From positions 18,842-82,841 of the forward strand of contig CAZABP010000021.1 of the NCBI GenBank assembly GCA_964483245.1: a DNA stretch of 64,000 nt, in the 5' to 3' direction. The DNA is from CAZABP01 sp964483245 (GTDB lineage: Bacteria; Planctomycetota; UBA1135; UBA2386). The translations under genes and the position numbers were made by a program. The notes beneath the pieces are model-generated. The model saw nothing but the letters and a program-made list of their open reading frames with translations. It was not told where the DNA came from and did no database searches. How positions within the stretch are numbered: position 1 is the first letter of the stretch; the number at the start of each line of letters is the position of its first letter. Positions 37,201 through 45,913 of the stretch are shown piece by piece.

Positions 37201-40200
37201 ACGGGCAGGCGACCGTCCAGTTCACGGCCAACACCGGTGGTCGCCATCTGCTGCGCGTCAGCGTGCGCGACCGCAGTGGGATCGACGTGCACGGGCAGAC
37301 TGCGCTGGAGATCTCCGGCAAGGACGACGAGATCAAACTGCGGCTGCTGACCGACAAGCAGAGCTGGCGCGTCGGCGAGCAGGCAACCGTCAAGGTCGCC
37401 AACCGCGCCGGGCGCCGGCTCGTGCTGCGGACGCTGCAGGCAGACGGGATCCTCGCCGCCGACACGTTCGTGCTGCCGGAGGGGGAGTCGACGCTGGAGC
37501 TGCCGCTGCAGAGCGAGCACGCGCCGAACTTCGCGCTGGCGCTGAGCATGATCGACGGCACGCACTTGCACGTGGCGCAGCGGGAGTTCGAGGTCGCGCG
37601 CGAGCTGCGGCTCACGGTCACGGCGCCGCCAACGGCGCGGCCGGGTACGGAGATCGAAGTCGAGCTCGAGGCACGCGATCCGCATGGCCGTCCGGTGGCG
37701 GCCGAGATCGCTTTGAGTCTCGTCGACCGCGCGCTGCTGGAGCTGTTCGCCGACCCGACGCCGGAGATCGGGGCCTGCTTCTTCGGCCAGCGGCGCGAGA
37801 CGGAGTTCCGCACCGCGTCGAGCTGCGGTTGGAGCTACCGCGGTGAGTCACGGCTGGTCAACGCGGCGCTGGTGGCCGAGGAGCGCGCGCGCGCGCCGGC
37901 CAAACCGGTCGGCCCGACGACGGGCGGGGACGACGTGTTCTTCGGCGCGGCGTCGCGCGACGTGCGCGTCGGGAACGTATTGCGACGGCTCGACGAGCTG
38001 GCCGATGCCGGCCGGCCGGAGGCGACCGCCCAGGTCATGGAGGTGCAGGAGGAGAAGGAGGTCGCGTTCGACAGCCAGGAGTGGAACTCGGCGGTCGGCC
38101 TCGGCGGCGGAGCCGGCGGCAAATTCGGCGGCCGGCGCGGCGGGCGCAAGGCGGAGAGCAACAAGGACCTGGACCTGAAGTCGCTGGCGTTCCATCGCGG
38201 CTTCCGCTTCCAGGACTCCGCCGCGGACGAACAGGCGTTCTACGGCCAGTCGCTGCGTGCCTCCGACGAGCCGCGCAAGGACTTCTCCGAGACCGGTGCG
38301 TGGCTGTCCGCCGTCGTGACCGGCGACGAGGGGCGCGCGCGCGTCAAGCTCGCGCTCCCCGACTCGCTGACCGGCTGGCGGCTGCAGGCACGCGGCGTCA
38401 CGACCGACACGCACGTCGGCCAGTCCGAGCGTGAGCTGGTGACGCGCAAGGAGCTGCAGGCGTCGTTCGAGCTGCCGCCGTTCCTGCTCGAAGGGGACCG
38501 TGCCGAGGGTTCGCTGCGGTTCGAAAACCTGACCGAGCGCGAGCTCGCGATCCTGTACGAACTGGCGACGAAGCAGGGCGCGCACGAGCAGAAGTTCGAC
38601 CGCCAGCTCGCGCTCGGCGCCAACAGCGAGAGTGCGCAGACGTTCCCGCTGCACGCGACCGCGGCGCTGCCGCTCGAGTTCGCCCTCAGCGCCGCCAGCG
38701 GCGAAGTGCGCGACGCCGTCGAGCACCTGCTCGAAGTGGTGCCGTTCGGAATCGAGTTCCGCGCTGGCAGCAGCGGGCGGCTCGACGACGAGCGCAGCTT
38801 CACGCTCGCGCTCCCGCCCGGGCACGAGTACCGCAACCTCGCGCTCGCGATCGAGGTCGGACCGGCCGGCAGCCGCGAGCTGCTGCGGCTCGCGCTCGGC
38901 CAGGGTGCGGTGCCGTGGAACTGCCGGCAGCTGGAATCGACGCTGCTGGGCGCGGCGAGCCGCGGCGTCGGCGCGCTGCACGTCCTGGCAGCGTTCGAGC
39001 AGAACGGGCTCGGCGAGACCGCCGACCTGCTGCAGCTCCGCGCGCTGGTCGCGGGTGCTGTCGCGCGCCTGACGGCGGCGCAGCAGAAGGACGGTGGCAT
39101 GCCGTGGGTGCGGGGTGACACCGACCTGCGCACGACCGCGCAGGCGCTGCTGCTGCTCGCCGGCGCACACGCCCGCGGGTTCGCGGCGGCCGGTCCGAGC
39201 GCCGACCTCGCCGCGGACTGGCTGATCGCAAACCTCGGCCGCGCCCGCGTCGACCTGCGACCTCTGGTGTTGGAGGCGCTGGCGGTCGCGAACCGCGTGC
39301 GCTTCGAAGACCTGAACTCGGCGCATCGCGGGCGCGCGAGCCTGGACGTCGGCGCGCTGGCGCGGCTCGCGCTCGCCTGGCAGGCGCACGGCCGCGGCGG
39401 GCTCGCCGGCGAGGTGTTGCAGGTCATGCGCCCGAAGCTGTCGTTGCGCAGCGACGCGGCGGCGGCCGACGTGGAAGCGCATGCGCTCGCGGCAGCGGCG
39501 CTGCTCGGCGCCGATCGCAACGATGGCAAGGCGGCCGAGATCCTCGGCTGGCTCGAGACGCAGCGGATCGGTGGTGCGTGGGCGACGCCGGAGGTGACTG
39601 CGGCGGCGCTGCGCGCGCTGTGCCTGGCCGGCGGCTTCGACCGCGCCACGGCGAACCTGGCCGAAGTCGACATCACGGTGAACGGTCAATCGATGCCGGC
39701 GGCGCTGCGCTCCGGCGTGTTCGCGGCGGATGTCCCGGCGGCGTGGCTGCAGCCGGGCAGCAACCAGGTCCGGCTCGCGTTGCGCGGGCGCGGCAAGGCG
39801 CACTACGTCGCGACGCTGACCGGCTTCGCACCGGAGTTCGACCAGCGCGACCGGCGCCGCGATCTGTTCGAGATCCGCCGGCTGTATCTGCCGGCGCACC
39901 TGCGCGAAGGCACGCAGACCGTCGCGCCCGGGTTCTCGGTCGTGACCGGCCGCGGTTGGAAGAGCTGGCGCAACGAGATGCGCACGCTGGAGACCGGCGA
40001 CAGCGGACAGGTCGAAGTGTCGTGGTGGGCGCCGACCGACCGCACGCAGCGCGCCGGCCCGCTGGTCGTCGAAGAGCCGCTGCCGGCCGGCTGCTCGGTG
40101 CCGCGCGATTCGATCAAGGGCAACTTCGATCACGTCATCGCGACGCCGTCCCGGCTGCTGTTCTACTACCGCGACGGCCGGCACTCCGACACGTTGCGCT

Positions 40201-42116
40201 ACGAGCTGCTCGGCCGGCACGCCGGTCAGTACCGCGTGCTCCCGACGCGCGTCTATGCCGCTGCAGCCCCGGAGCTGCTGAGCCATGGCACGGTCGGCGA
40301 GCTGATGGTCAACACGCGCGGCGAGCCGAGCAAGGATCCGTACCGGCTGACCCCGGACGAGCTGTACCGGATCGGCAAGCTGCGGTTCGAGGCCGGCGAC
40401 CGCGCCGGTGCGGCGAAGTTGCTGGAAGAGCTGTTGCGCGACTGGCAGCAGGAGGAGGTGCAGCTCCGCGACGAGCCGTTCAAGGACGCGGTCCGGATGC
40501 TGCTGTTCGCGGCGATCGAGGCGGAGGACTCGGCGCGGATCGTGCGGTACTTCGAGCGGCTGACCGAGCGGTACCCGGATCTCGTGATCCCGTTCGCCGA
40601 CATCGTGCGTGTCGGCAAGGCGTACTTCGACACCGGCGAGTTCGAACGGTCGCTGCAGGTCTTCCGCGCGACGGCCGAGGCGTCGTATCTGAAGGAGGTC
40701 GGCGTTGCGACGACGCTCGAGCAGCTCGGCGAGGTCAAGGCCTCGGTCCAGTTCCTGCGCAACCTGCTGCCGCAGTATCCGGACCTCAACACGATCCGGC
40801 TGTCGCTGTACGGCGTCGGCCAGAAGCTCGCCGCGTTGGCCGCCGGGATCCCCGATGGGGCACCGGTCGACGAACGGGTCGGCCGCCGCGAGGAGCTGCG
40901 CGACCTCGCGATCCGCGCGCTGCGGGAGTTCCTGGTGCAGTACCCGGACGATCCGCTGGCGGACGAGGTCGCGTTCGCATGGGCGACGACCTGCGTCGAA
41001 GGGCGCGATCTGGATCAGGCGCTGCGGGTCGCCGAGCGTGCGATCCGGTGTTACACCGACTCGCCGTTCCTCGACGAGCTGCTGTACACGGTCGGCTTCG
41101 TCCAGTTCGCGAAGGGGCAGCACGAGCAGGCGTTCCAGCTGCTCGAGCGCGTTGCCAGCGAACAGTTCCCGCGGCGCGGTGGGGGGATCGCTCCGAGCGA
41201 GAACCGCAACGCCGCGATCTACCTGCAGGGGCAGATCCACCACGCGCTCGGCCGGCCGGAGCAGGCGCTCGAGGCGTATGCGCGCGTCACCGCGCACTTC
41301 TCCGACGCCGTCGAGGCGCGCGAGTACTTCCTGCGCAAGGCGCTCGTCCTGCCGGAGGTCACGACCTGTGCGCTGGATGCGAAGGCGGTCGTCAAGCTCA
41401 GCCACCGCAACCTGACCAGTGCCGATCTGATCGTCTACCGCGTCGACCTGATGCGTCTGTACCTGCTGGAGAAGTCGCTCGACGACATCCGCGGCATCGA
41501 GCTGCACGGCATCCGGCCGTGGGCCGAGCGGAAGGTCGACCTCGGCGACGGCAAGGACTGGCGGCTGCGCGAGACCGAGATCGTGCTCGAGCTCGATCAG
41601 CCGGGTGCCTACCTCGTCGTCGCGCGCGGCGGCGACCTGCTCGCGACCGGTCTCGTGCTACGCAGCGATCTGAAGCTGGACGTCCAGGAAGCCGCCGACG
41701 TCGGTCGCGTGCGCGTCAACGTCAAGCGCGGGGACACCTACCTCGCGTACGCCGACGTCAAGGTCGTCGGCTCCGGCGACGGCCAGTTCCGCGGCGGTCC
41801 GACCGACCTGCGCGGTGTGTTCACCGCCGGCGACATCGTCGGGGAAGCGACCGTCATCGTGCGCAGTGGCGAGCAGTTCGCGTTCTACCGCGGCGAGACG
41901 CTGCACCAACCGCACCGCCTGACGCCGCAGCAGCAGGCCGACCGCGCGCCGCAACAGGACCCGCGCAAGCAGCCGCAAGCCGGCTACAAGTCGTTCGACG
42001 CGTGGGAGGACAATGTCCGCACCAACACGTTCAACCGCGCACAGCAGATCCAATGGCTGCAGGACCAGGTCATGAACCGCCAGCAGAAGGGCGTCGAGGT
42101 GCAGAGGACGAAATAG
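34296..42116 (+). CDS. Giant alpha-2-macroglobulin-like protein with flanking TPR blocks
   Basis: The product has 2606 residues from the ATG at 34296 (MRIPTVLLPLLLCSTIAWIW, one N-terminal membrane anchor or signal). Layout: TPR-like repeats (~30-480); macroglobulin-type beta domains (~490-1150), including the MG2 signature LTDRPAYEPGQVAHLKG near 700; a G-rich linker (~1265-1285, GGGAGGKFGGRRGGRK); the A2M core (ETGAWLSAVVTGDEGRARVK, ~1330); a helical thioester-like domain (~1540-1830, with LTAAQQKDGGMPWVRGD); a second TPR block (~2015-2380); and a final MG-like pair. In the expected thioester position the sequence is PWNCRQLEST (Cys1543), not CxEQ. Bacterial relatives are periplasmic protease traps; here trapping by thioester is unlikely. 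Confidence 0.9.
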   Translation: MRIPTVLLPLLLCSTIAWIWLANALRDGEDALIERRYVDAVRHLQQALTETQLQPERDRILLLLGRAQGLLGQHEAAIATYRRIEAEHGKSLLADKARFQIAETFAASRRMREAAEIYRERVTWLVGLERKEEIAATYLGLAEKAVAKDPPDHARAVTFYDLALDLGLRADRTRTVRLLAAQSVLATGNHAEAIRRLQPLVDELTLATGRQRAMLALGRAKAKAGDRSGARAVFRDAIVLAKETPEAGQAAWEIALTFGVPQPSAAALDRAVAALQQLASEHPTHPQAKIASYLIARCQQAVGRSEAALISVRQFLADPDTAGTPERAEAAAMVGDLLDAQAHHTEAIAAWREYLAAHPSHHAWERVQQAIVDAEFRMAALAMRAGKERYGEARERFEAFMAAHPLDPRNPDILAFLGDMLFDEADDKAEYELARDAYVRCVAKYPGREPSSRAQFLIGEIYETKLHEFFQALEAYRKVTWGSYAPQAQLRIARLTRKHLALFTPRTFRSDEPATFELTSRNIEKLRVRVWRLELETYFRATHTAGDVERLDIEVIEPDRTFDWSVPEYKQYRETSEAVRLGFEETRPGAYVVKVDDGELEATTLVVVTDIGLIVKSSRHELLVFAQNLKEQRPEPGVRAVVSDCHREVAAGVTGADGVWRLRSDELKNLGQLVVFGVGAGGSGASTVDLSGLGYSEGLTPKAHLLTDRPAYEPGQVAHLKGIVREVQAGLYRLPQADGYRLSLTTASGRLMLRREIQFTPFGSFAADFPLPPEAELGTWRATLERDGGQSWHVAFEVARYERPRLSLVVEPATPVVFRGETLRGRAILRHFHGGPAAGRDVELTLRLPDGGSILRRAKTTAAGEVEFEFPTTEFAEEALAVVQVAVAEENLQAELPIPIVTTELVPQVSVLRPVYLAGEKFDARVKLEDRAGKSLARSGKIALLRLETRDGRQAEVEVAAQEFTSSADGQATVQFTANTGGRHLLRVSVRDRSGIDVHGQTALEISGKDDEIKLRLLTDKQSWRVGEQATVKVANRAGRRLVLRTLQADGILAADTFVLPEGESTLELPLQSEHAPNFALALSMIDGTHLHVAQREFEVARELRLTVTAPPTARPGTEIEVELEARDPHGRPVAAEIALSLVDRALLELFADPTPEIGACFFGQRRETEFRTASSCGWSYRGESRLVNAALVAEERARAPAKPVGPTTGGDDVFFGAASRDVRVGNVLRRLDELADAGRPEATAQVMEVQEEKEVAFDSQEWNSAVGLGGGAGGKFGGRRGGRKAESNKDLDLKSLAFHRGFRFQDSAADEQAFYGQSLRASDEPRKDFSETGAWLSAVVTGDEGRARVKLALPDSLTGWRLQARGVTTDTHVGQSERELVTRKELQASFELPPFLLEGDRAEGSLRFENLTERELAILYELATKQGAHEQKFDRQLALGANSESAQTFPLHATAALPLEFALSAASGEVRDAVEHLLEVVPFGIEFRAGSSGRLDDERSFTLALPPGHEYRNLALAIEVGPAGSRELLRLALGQGAVPWNCRQLESTLLGAASRGVGALHVLAAFEQNGLGETADLLQLRALVAGAVARLTAAQQKDGGMPWVRGDTDLRTTAQALLLLAGAHARGFAAAGPSADLAADWLIANLGRARVDLRPLVLEALAVANRVRFEDLNSAHRGRASLDVGALARLALAWQAHGRGGLAGEVLQVMRPKLSLRSDAAAADVEAHALAAAALLGADRNDGKAAEILGWLETQRIGGAWATPEVTAAALRALCLAGGFDRATANLAEVDITVNGQSMPAALRSGVFAADVPAAWLQPGSNQVRLALRGRGKAHYVATLTGFAPEFDQRDRRRDLFEIRRLYLPAHLREGTQTVAPGFSVVTGRGWKSWRNEMRTLETGDSGQVEVSWWAPTDRTQRAGPLVVEEPLPAGCSVPRDSIKGNFDHVIATPSRLLFYYRDGRHSDTLRYELLGRHAGQYRVLPTRVYAAAAPELLSHGTVGELMVNTRGEPSKDPYRLTPDELYRIGKLRFEAGDRAGAAKLLEELLRDWQQEEVQLRDEPFKDAVRMLLFAAIEAEDSARIVRYFERLTERYPDLVIPFADIVRVGKAYFDTGEFERSLQVFRATAEASYLKEVGVATTLEQLGEVKASVQFLRNLLPQYPDLNTIRLSLYGVGQKLAALAAGIPDGAPVDERVGRREELRDLAIRALREFLVQYPDDPLADEVAFAWATTCVEGRDLDQALRVAERAIRCYTDSPFLDELLYTVGFVQFAKGQHEQAFQLLERVASEQFPRRGGGIAPSENRNAAIYLQGQIHHALGRPEQALEAYARVTAHFSDAVEAREYFLRKALVLPEVTTCALDAKAVVKLSHRNLTSADLIVYRVDLMRLYLLEKSLDDIRGIELHGIRPWAERKVDLGDGKDWRLRETEIVLELDQPGAYLVVARGGDLLATGLVLRSDLKLDVQEAADVGRVRVNVKRGDTYLAYADVKVVGSGDGQFRGGPTDLRGVFTAGDIVGEATVIVRSGEQFAFYRGETLHQPHRLTPQQQADRAPQQDPRKQPQAGYKSFDAWEDNVRTNTFNRAQQIQWLQDQVMNRQQKGVEVQRTK

Positions 42117-42163
42117 GGCCGGCCCGTGCCCGTTCCATTCCCATTTCCCCCTTCTCCTGCCCC
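42117..42163. other. C-rich spacer between convergent genes
   Basis: After the macroglobulin stop the plus strand is C-rich and G-poor (GCCCGTGCCCGTTCCATTCC onward), continuing into the gnd stop. No hairpin is visible. An unstructured C-rich transcript of this kind could allow Rho-dependent termination of the macroglobulin mRNA. It resembles, in mirror image, the tract at 25281-25390. Confidence 0.4.
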
Positions 42164-43582
42164 TTACCCCCATTCCGTATGAAACGTCTCGCCGGCGGGA
42201 CGGTCGATGCGCTCGTAGCGGTGCGCGCCGAAGAGGTCGCGCTGGGCTTGTGTGAGGTTCTGCGGTAGGCGCGCGCGGCGGTAGCTGTCGAAGTAGGCGA
42301 GGCTGCTGCCGGTCGCGAGCATGGGGACGCCAGCGGCGGCGCCTGCGGCGACGACCTCGCGCCAGCGGGACTGGGATTGCACGACGAAGCCGCCGAGCTC
42401 GCGGTCGAGCAGCAGGTTCGGCAGCTGCGGTTCGCGGTGGTATGCAGCCTGGATGCGGTCGAGCATCCGCGCGCGGATGATGCACCCGCCTTTCCAGATC
42501 CGCGCGATCTCGTCGAGCCGCACGTCCCAGCGATGCTCGTCGCTGGCGGTGCGCAGCAGATCCATCCCCTGCGCGTAGCTGCAGATCTTGCTGGCATAGA
42601 GCGCGTCGTGCAGTGCGCTCAGGAGCCCGGGGGTGTGCGGGCTGCTGCCCGGTCCGTGCAGCTGCTGGCTGGCGGCGACGCGCTGGTCACGGCGCGCCGA
42701 CAGCAGCCGCGCTTCGACGGCGGCGTGGATCGTCGGTAGCGGGACGCCGAGCTCGAGTGCGGCTTCGCTGGTCCAGCGGCCAGTGCCTTTCTGCCCTGCG
42801 CGATCCAGGATCACGTCGACGAGCGGCTGGCCGGTGTCCGGATCGACCTCACGCAGCACGCGCGCGGTGATCTCGATCAGGAACGACTCGAGCAGCCCCT
42901 CGTTCCACCGCGCGAACACGTCCGCGATCTCGGCCGCCGGCATCCGAAGTGCGACCTGCATCAGGTCGTAGCACTCGGCGATCAGCTGCATGTCGCCGTA
43001 TTCGATGCCGTTGTGGACCATCTTGACGAAGTGACCCGCCGCCCCAGGGCCGACGTGCGTCACGCACGCCCCGTCCGGGACCTGCGCCGCGATCCGCGTC
43101 AGCACCGGCTCGAGCAGCGCGTAGGCCTGGGGCGGACCGCCCGGCATCAGGCTCGGCCCCTTGAGCGCTCCTTCCTCACCGCCCGACACGCCCATGCCGG
43201 CGAACAGAATCCCATGCGGCTCGAGCTCGCGCGCCCGGCGCTCGGTGTCGCGCGGATGCGAGTTGCCGCCGTCGACGATCAGGTCCCCGGCCCGCAACAG
43301 CGGCAGCAACTGCGCGATCGTCGCGTCGACCGGCTCGCCGGCCTTGACCATCAGCAGCACGATCCGCGGCTCGGCCAGGCTCTCGACGAACTCGGCCAGC
43401 GTGTTGGCGCCGTGCACCGGCTCGCCGCGCACGCGCTCGGTGACGAACCGCGCGACCTTGTCGGTGGTGCGGTTCCAGACCGAGATCGGGAACCCGCGCC
43501 GCGCGATGTTCAGTGCGAGGTTCTCGCCCATGACGGCGAGGCCGATCAGGCCCAGGCGAGAGGGTGTGGCCGGGGATTTCAC
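42164..43582 (-). CDS. gnd: 6-phosphogluconate dehydrogenase (decarboxylating)
   Basis: The product has 472 residues, the usual length, from a GTG at 43582. The NADP-binding fold starts LGLIGLAVMGENLALNIARR; the substrate and catalytic region includes LIVDGGNSHPRDTERRA, GMGVSGGEEGALKGPSLMPG and the Lys in GHFVKMVHNGIEYGDMQLIA; the C-terminal domain has ILDRAGQKGTGRWTSEAALE. It converts 6-phosphogluconate to ribulose-5-phosphate with CO2 release in the pentose phosphate pathway. TAGGGT lies 6 bases before the GTG, so the message may be leaderless. It lies 67 bases downstream of a HEAT-like gene on the same strand. Confidence 0.97.
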   Translation of the reverse strand: MKSPATPSRLGLIGLAVMGENLALNIARRGFPISVWNRTTDKVARFVTERVRGEPVHGANTLAEFVESLAEPRIVLLMVKAGEPVDATIAQLLPLLRAGDLIVDGGNSHPRDTERRARELEPHGILFAGMGVSGGEEGALKGPSLMPGGPPQAYALLEPVLTRIAAQVPDGACVTHVGPGAAGHFVKMVHNGIEYGDMQLIAECYDLMQVALRMPAAEIADVFARWNEGLLESFLIEITARVLREVDPDTGQPLVDVILDRAGQKGTGRWTSEAALELGVPLPTIHAAVEARLLSARRDQRVAASQQLHGPGSSPHTPGLLSALHDALYASKICSYAQGMDLLRTASDEHRWDVRLDEIARIWKGGCIIRARMLDRIQAAYHREPQLPNLLLDRELGGFVVQSQSRWREVVAAGAAAGVPMLATGSSLAYFDSYRRARLPQNLTQAQRDLFGAHRYERIDRPAGETFHTEWG

Positions 43583-43588
43583 GCGCGC

Positions 43589-43594
43589 ACCCTA
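43589..43594 (-). promoter_or_regulatory. -10 element, probable leaderless promoter of gnd
   Basis: On the minus strand TAGGGT ends 6 bases before the GTG start codon of gnd, in the short gap after the upstream HEAT-like gene. Confidence 0.35.
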
Positions 43595-43649
43595 CGCCGC
43601 GCACGGCGCCCCCGCCAACGTCAGGCCGCGCCGCGGCGCGGCCGCGTGG

Positions 43650-44828
43650 TCACTTCCGCGGCGCAGTCTTCGGCTGGGGCTGCGGGGGCTGTGCCCGTCG
43701 AGTCCGCCAATCCTGCAGCCAGGCCTCCCAGCGATTCGGATCGCCGCCCGGATCCTCGCCGGTCGCGCGGCGGATCGCGCGCCGCCATGCATCGATCGTC
43801 AGGTAGCGGTGCTCGGTCACGGAGGCGACCGTGACGTCGAGGACGACTCCGCTCGTGATCGCATCCACCTGGGGATTCGCGATCGCGGCTGCCTGCGCGA
43901 CCTCGACGTCGAAGTCCCGCACGTAGCTGGTCTGCGTCAGCACGGCCATGTTCGCGCGCACCGGGGCGCCGCCACCCGACGCCAGCGCTGCCGCCGTCGG
44001 CCCGGTCGCGACCAGGTACTCCGCCGCGGCGGGGGAGGCGAGCAGCCCGAGCGCCTCCGCGGTCCGGAGCCGGCACTCGAGGCGCGAGTGCAAGAGCCCA
44101 CCGGCCAGATACTCGACCGCCGGCTGCACCACCTGATCCCGCACGACCAGATCGGCCGCCGCCTTGCGATTTGCCGACGAGCCGTCCAGCACGATCGTGC
44201 GCCAGACGAACCGATCGTTCCCCTCGGCCGGCCGGCGTTGCAGGACGCGCACGGCGAGCTGCCGTTGTGGTTGGTTCCCGCTGCGCGCCCGCTTGCGGAT
44301 CGAGCCATCGGCATCCGGCATCGCGACCAGCACCTCCTCGACCGCGCGCACCAGCGCCGGCGTCGTGTTGCCGCGCACGCGGAACAACAGCTCGCGCACG
44401 CGCGTGTCGGAGTCCCGCTTGCGCCAGCTGCTCTGCAGCAGCCACGGCTCCAGTCCGGCCAGGAACGAGTTCAGCCTCTCGTCGACGACACCGTTGGGAC
44501 GCGCTGCGAGGCAGCGCTCGAGATGCGTCCACATCTCCGCTTCGAGCTCGTAGCCGTGCGCGAGCCGCGCCAGCTCGAGCTGGGCGAACGCGCTGCGGCC
44601 GGCATTCGCGGCCAGCGCGGCCAGCTCGGCGCGCAGCTCCGTCTCGGTGCGCACCCGCTCGACGTCGGCGAGCGGGAACTTCTGCTTGGTGCCGTCGCGA
44701 CTCTCGATCTCGATCTGGTCCCCGTTGGTCCGGGTCTTGCCGACCAACACCTGTCCGCTGCGCAAGCGGACCTCGTCAGGGAGCGCCGGCCAAAGGACCA
44801 GCGTCGACAGCAGGATCGTCGTCAGCAT
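43650..44828 (-). CDS. Exported HEAT-like repeat protein
   Basis: The product has 392 residues. A hydrophobic N-terminus (MLTTILLSTLVLWPA) gives a signal peptide. A short beta segment follows (VRLRSGQVLVGKTRTNGDQI, an SH3-like strand pattern frequent in planctomycete proteins), then ~250 residues of helical repeats in the HEAT style (AVEYLAGGLLHSRLECRLRT, AEALGLLASPAAAEYLVATG). The tail is proline/lysine-rich. Such proteins are scaffolds; the partner is unknown. It is divergent from a LolA-like gene (214-base gap with no clear signal) and precedes gnd. Confidence 0.75.
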   Translation of the reverse strand: MLTTILLSTLVLWPALPDEVRLRSGQVLVGKTRTNGDQIEIESRDGTKQKFPLADVERVRTETELRAELAALAANAGRSAFAQLELARLAHGYELEAEMWTHLERCLAARPNGVVDERLNSFLAGLEPWLLQSSWRKRDSDTRVRELLFRVRGNTTPALVRAVEEVLVAMPDADGSIRKRARSGNQPQRQLAVRVLQRRPAEGNDRFVWRTIVLDGSSANRKAAADLVVRDQVVQPAVEYLAGGLLHSRLECRLRTAEALGLLASPAAAEYLVATGPTAAALASGGGAPVRANMAVLTQTSYVRDFDVEVAQAAAIANPQVDAITSGVVLDVTVASVTEHRYLTIDAWRRAIRRATGEDPGGDPNRWEAWLQDWRTRRAQPPQPQPKTAPRK

Positions 44829-45042
44829 CGTGGAATCACTCCGTCGTCAGGCCTATGTCCCCGGCTCTGAGCACGCGTCGCGAGGTCGGATCCGAGGGCC
44901 GGTGGGGCGCGCCGCTGGCGATCGCGGCACGAGCTTTGTATCAACTTCCGCGCCAACTCGATCCGGGCTGCGGCAGCGTGCGCATGCGGCGCGCGCACCG
45001 CGCACGGATGGGCCGGCCGATCCGGAACCGGAGGGACTTCGA

Positions 45043-45903
45043 ATGCGCCGCATCTTCCCGATCCTGCTGCTGTTTGCGCCGATCCTGGTGGCCCAGGAGG
45101 CTGCCAAGGGTCCCCCGACGCTGGACCAGATCCAGGAACTGCTCCGCGCCAGGGAACGCCAGCTCCAGTCGCTGGTGATCTCGATCGAGACCAGCGGCAC
45201 GCTCCCCAACGACCTGTCCCACAGCGCGCAGGGACGCACGCGTGTCCTCGGAAAGACACACCGGCACACGACGATTCGCGGCTCGATGGGACCGGCGATG
45301 GAGTTCGAGAACGAGACGGTCACGACGCCGGAGGGGACCTGGATGCGGCAGCAGGACCGGATGCAGGGCGAGGTGTTCGTGCGGATGGACGCGGCGTTGC
45401 AGCAGAAGCTGGCGGAGGCGAGCAAGGTGCTCGGCCGGAGCGTCCCGGGCGCCGAGGAGGATCCGCTGGCGATGGCCGGCTCGCGCGTGCTCGAGGACTT
45501 CCGCCGCTGGTTCGACCTGTCGGTCGCCGAGCTGAAGCAGGACGGGAAGGACTACTGGCTCCTGCGCGGCCCCGCGCGGGCGCGCGAGGACAACACCGAG
45601 CCGGCGCCGGAGCTCGGCGACTCCGCCGAGATCCGGATCGATCCGCACACGCACACGCTGGTCGAGTTCGTGCTGTTCGAGCAGGGCAAGCCGAAGGACC
45701 GGATGCGGATCACCGAGCTGGAGCTCGACGCGAAGCTCGATCCGGCGTCGTTCCGGATCGAGCTGCCGCCCGGCAAGGCGTGGATCGACGCGATGAACCA
45801 TCCGCCGCTGAAGGCGATGATCGACGACATCCTCGCCGACGCCAAGGAAGCGCAGCAGAGCCAGCAGACCCAGCCGAAGGACGAGGAAGCGCGCAAGAAG
45901 TAG
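45043..45903 (+). CDS. LolA-like exported protein
   Basis: The product has 286 residues from the ATG at 45043, preceded by a strong SD (GGAGGG, 45030-45035). The signal peptide is MRRIFPILLLFAPILVAQ. The body has the beta-strand series of LolA/LppX-type half-barrels (LQSLVISIETSG, FENETVTTPEGTWM, AEIRIDPHTHTLVEFVLFEQ, MRITELELDAKLDPASFRIE), ending in a charged Q/K/E-rich tail. Members carry lipids or lipoproteins in the periplasm; here the family match is by pattern only. Converges on prfC with a 10-base gap. Confidence 0.7.
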   Translation: MRRIFPILLLFAPILVAQEAAKGPPTLDQIQELLRARERQLQSLVISIETSGTLPNDLSHSAQGRTRVLGKTHRHTTIRGSMGPAMEFENETVTTPEGTWMRQQDRMQGEVFVRMDAALQQKLAEASKVLGRSVPGAEEDPLAMAGSRVLEDFRRWFDLSVAELKQDGKDYWLLRGPARAREDNTEPAPELGDSAEIRIDPHTHTLVEFVLFEQGKPKDRMRITELELDAKLDPASFRIELPPGKAWIDAMNHPPLKAMIDDILADAKEAQQSQQTQPKDEEARKK

Positions 45904-45913
45904 CGCGCCTGCG

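Noticed and set aside
33885..41507. Two minus-strand open frames of more than 1200 residues opposite the macroglobulin gene
   Set aside because: They mirror its codon pattern, have repetitive R/L/D/Q composition and no motif, while the plus strand has clear domains.
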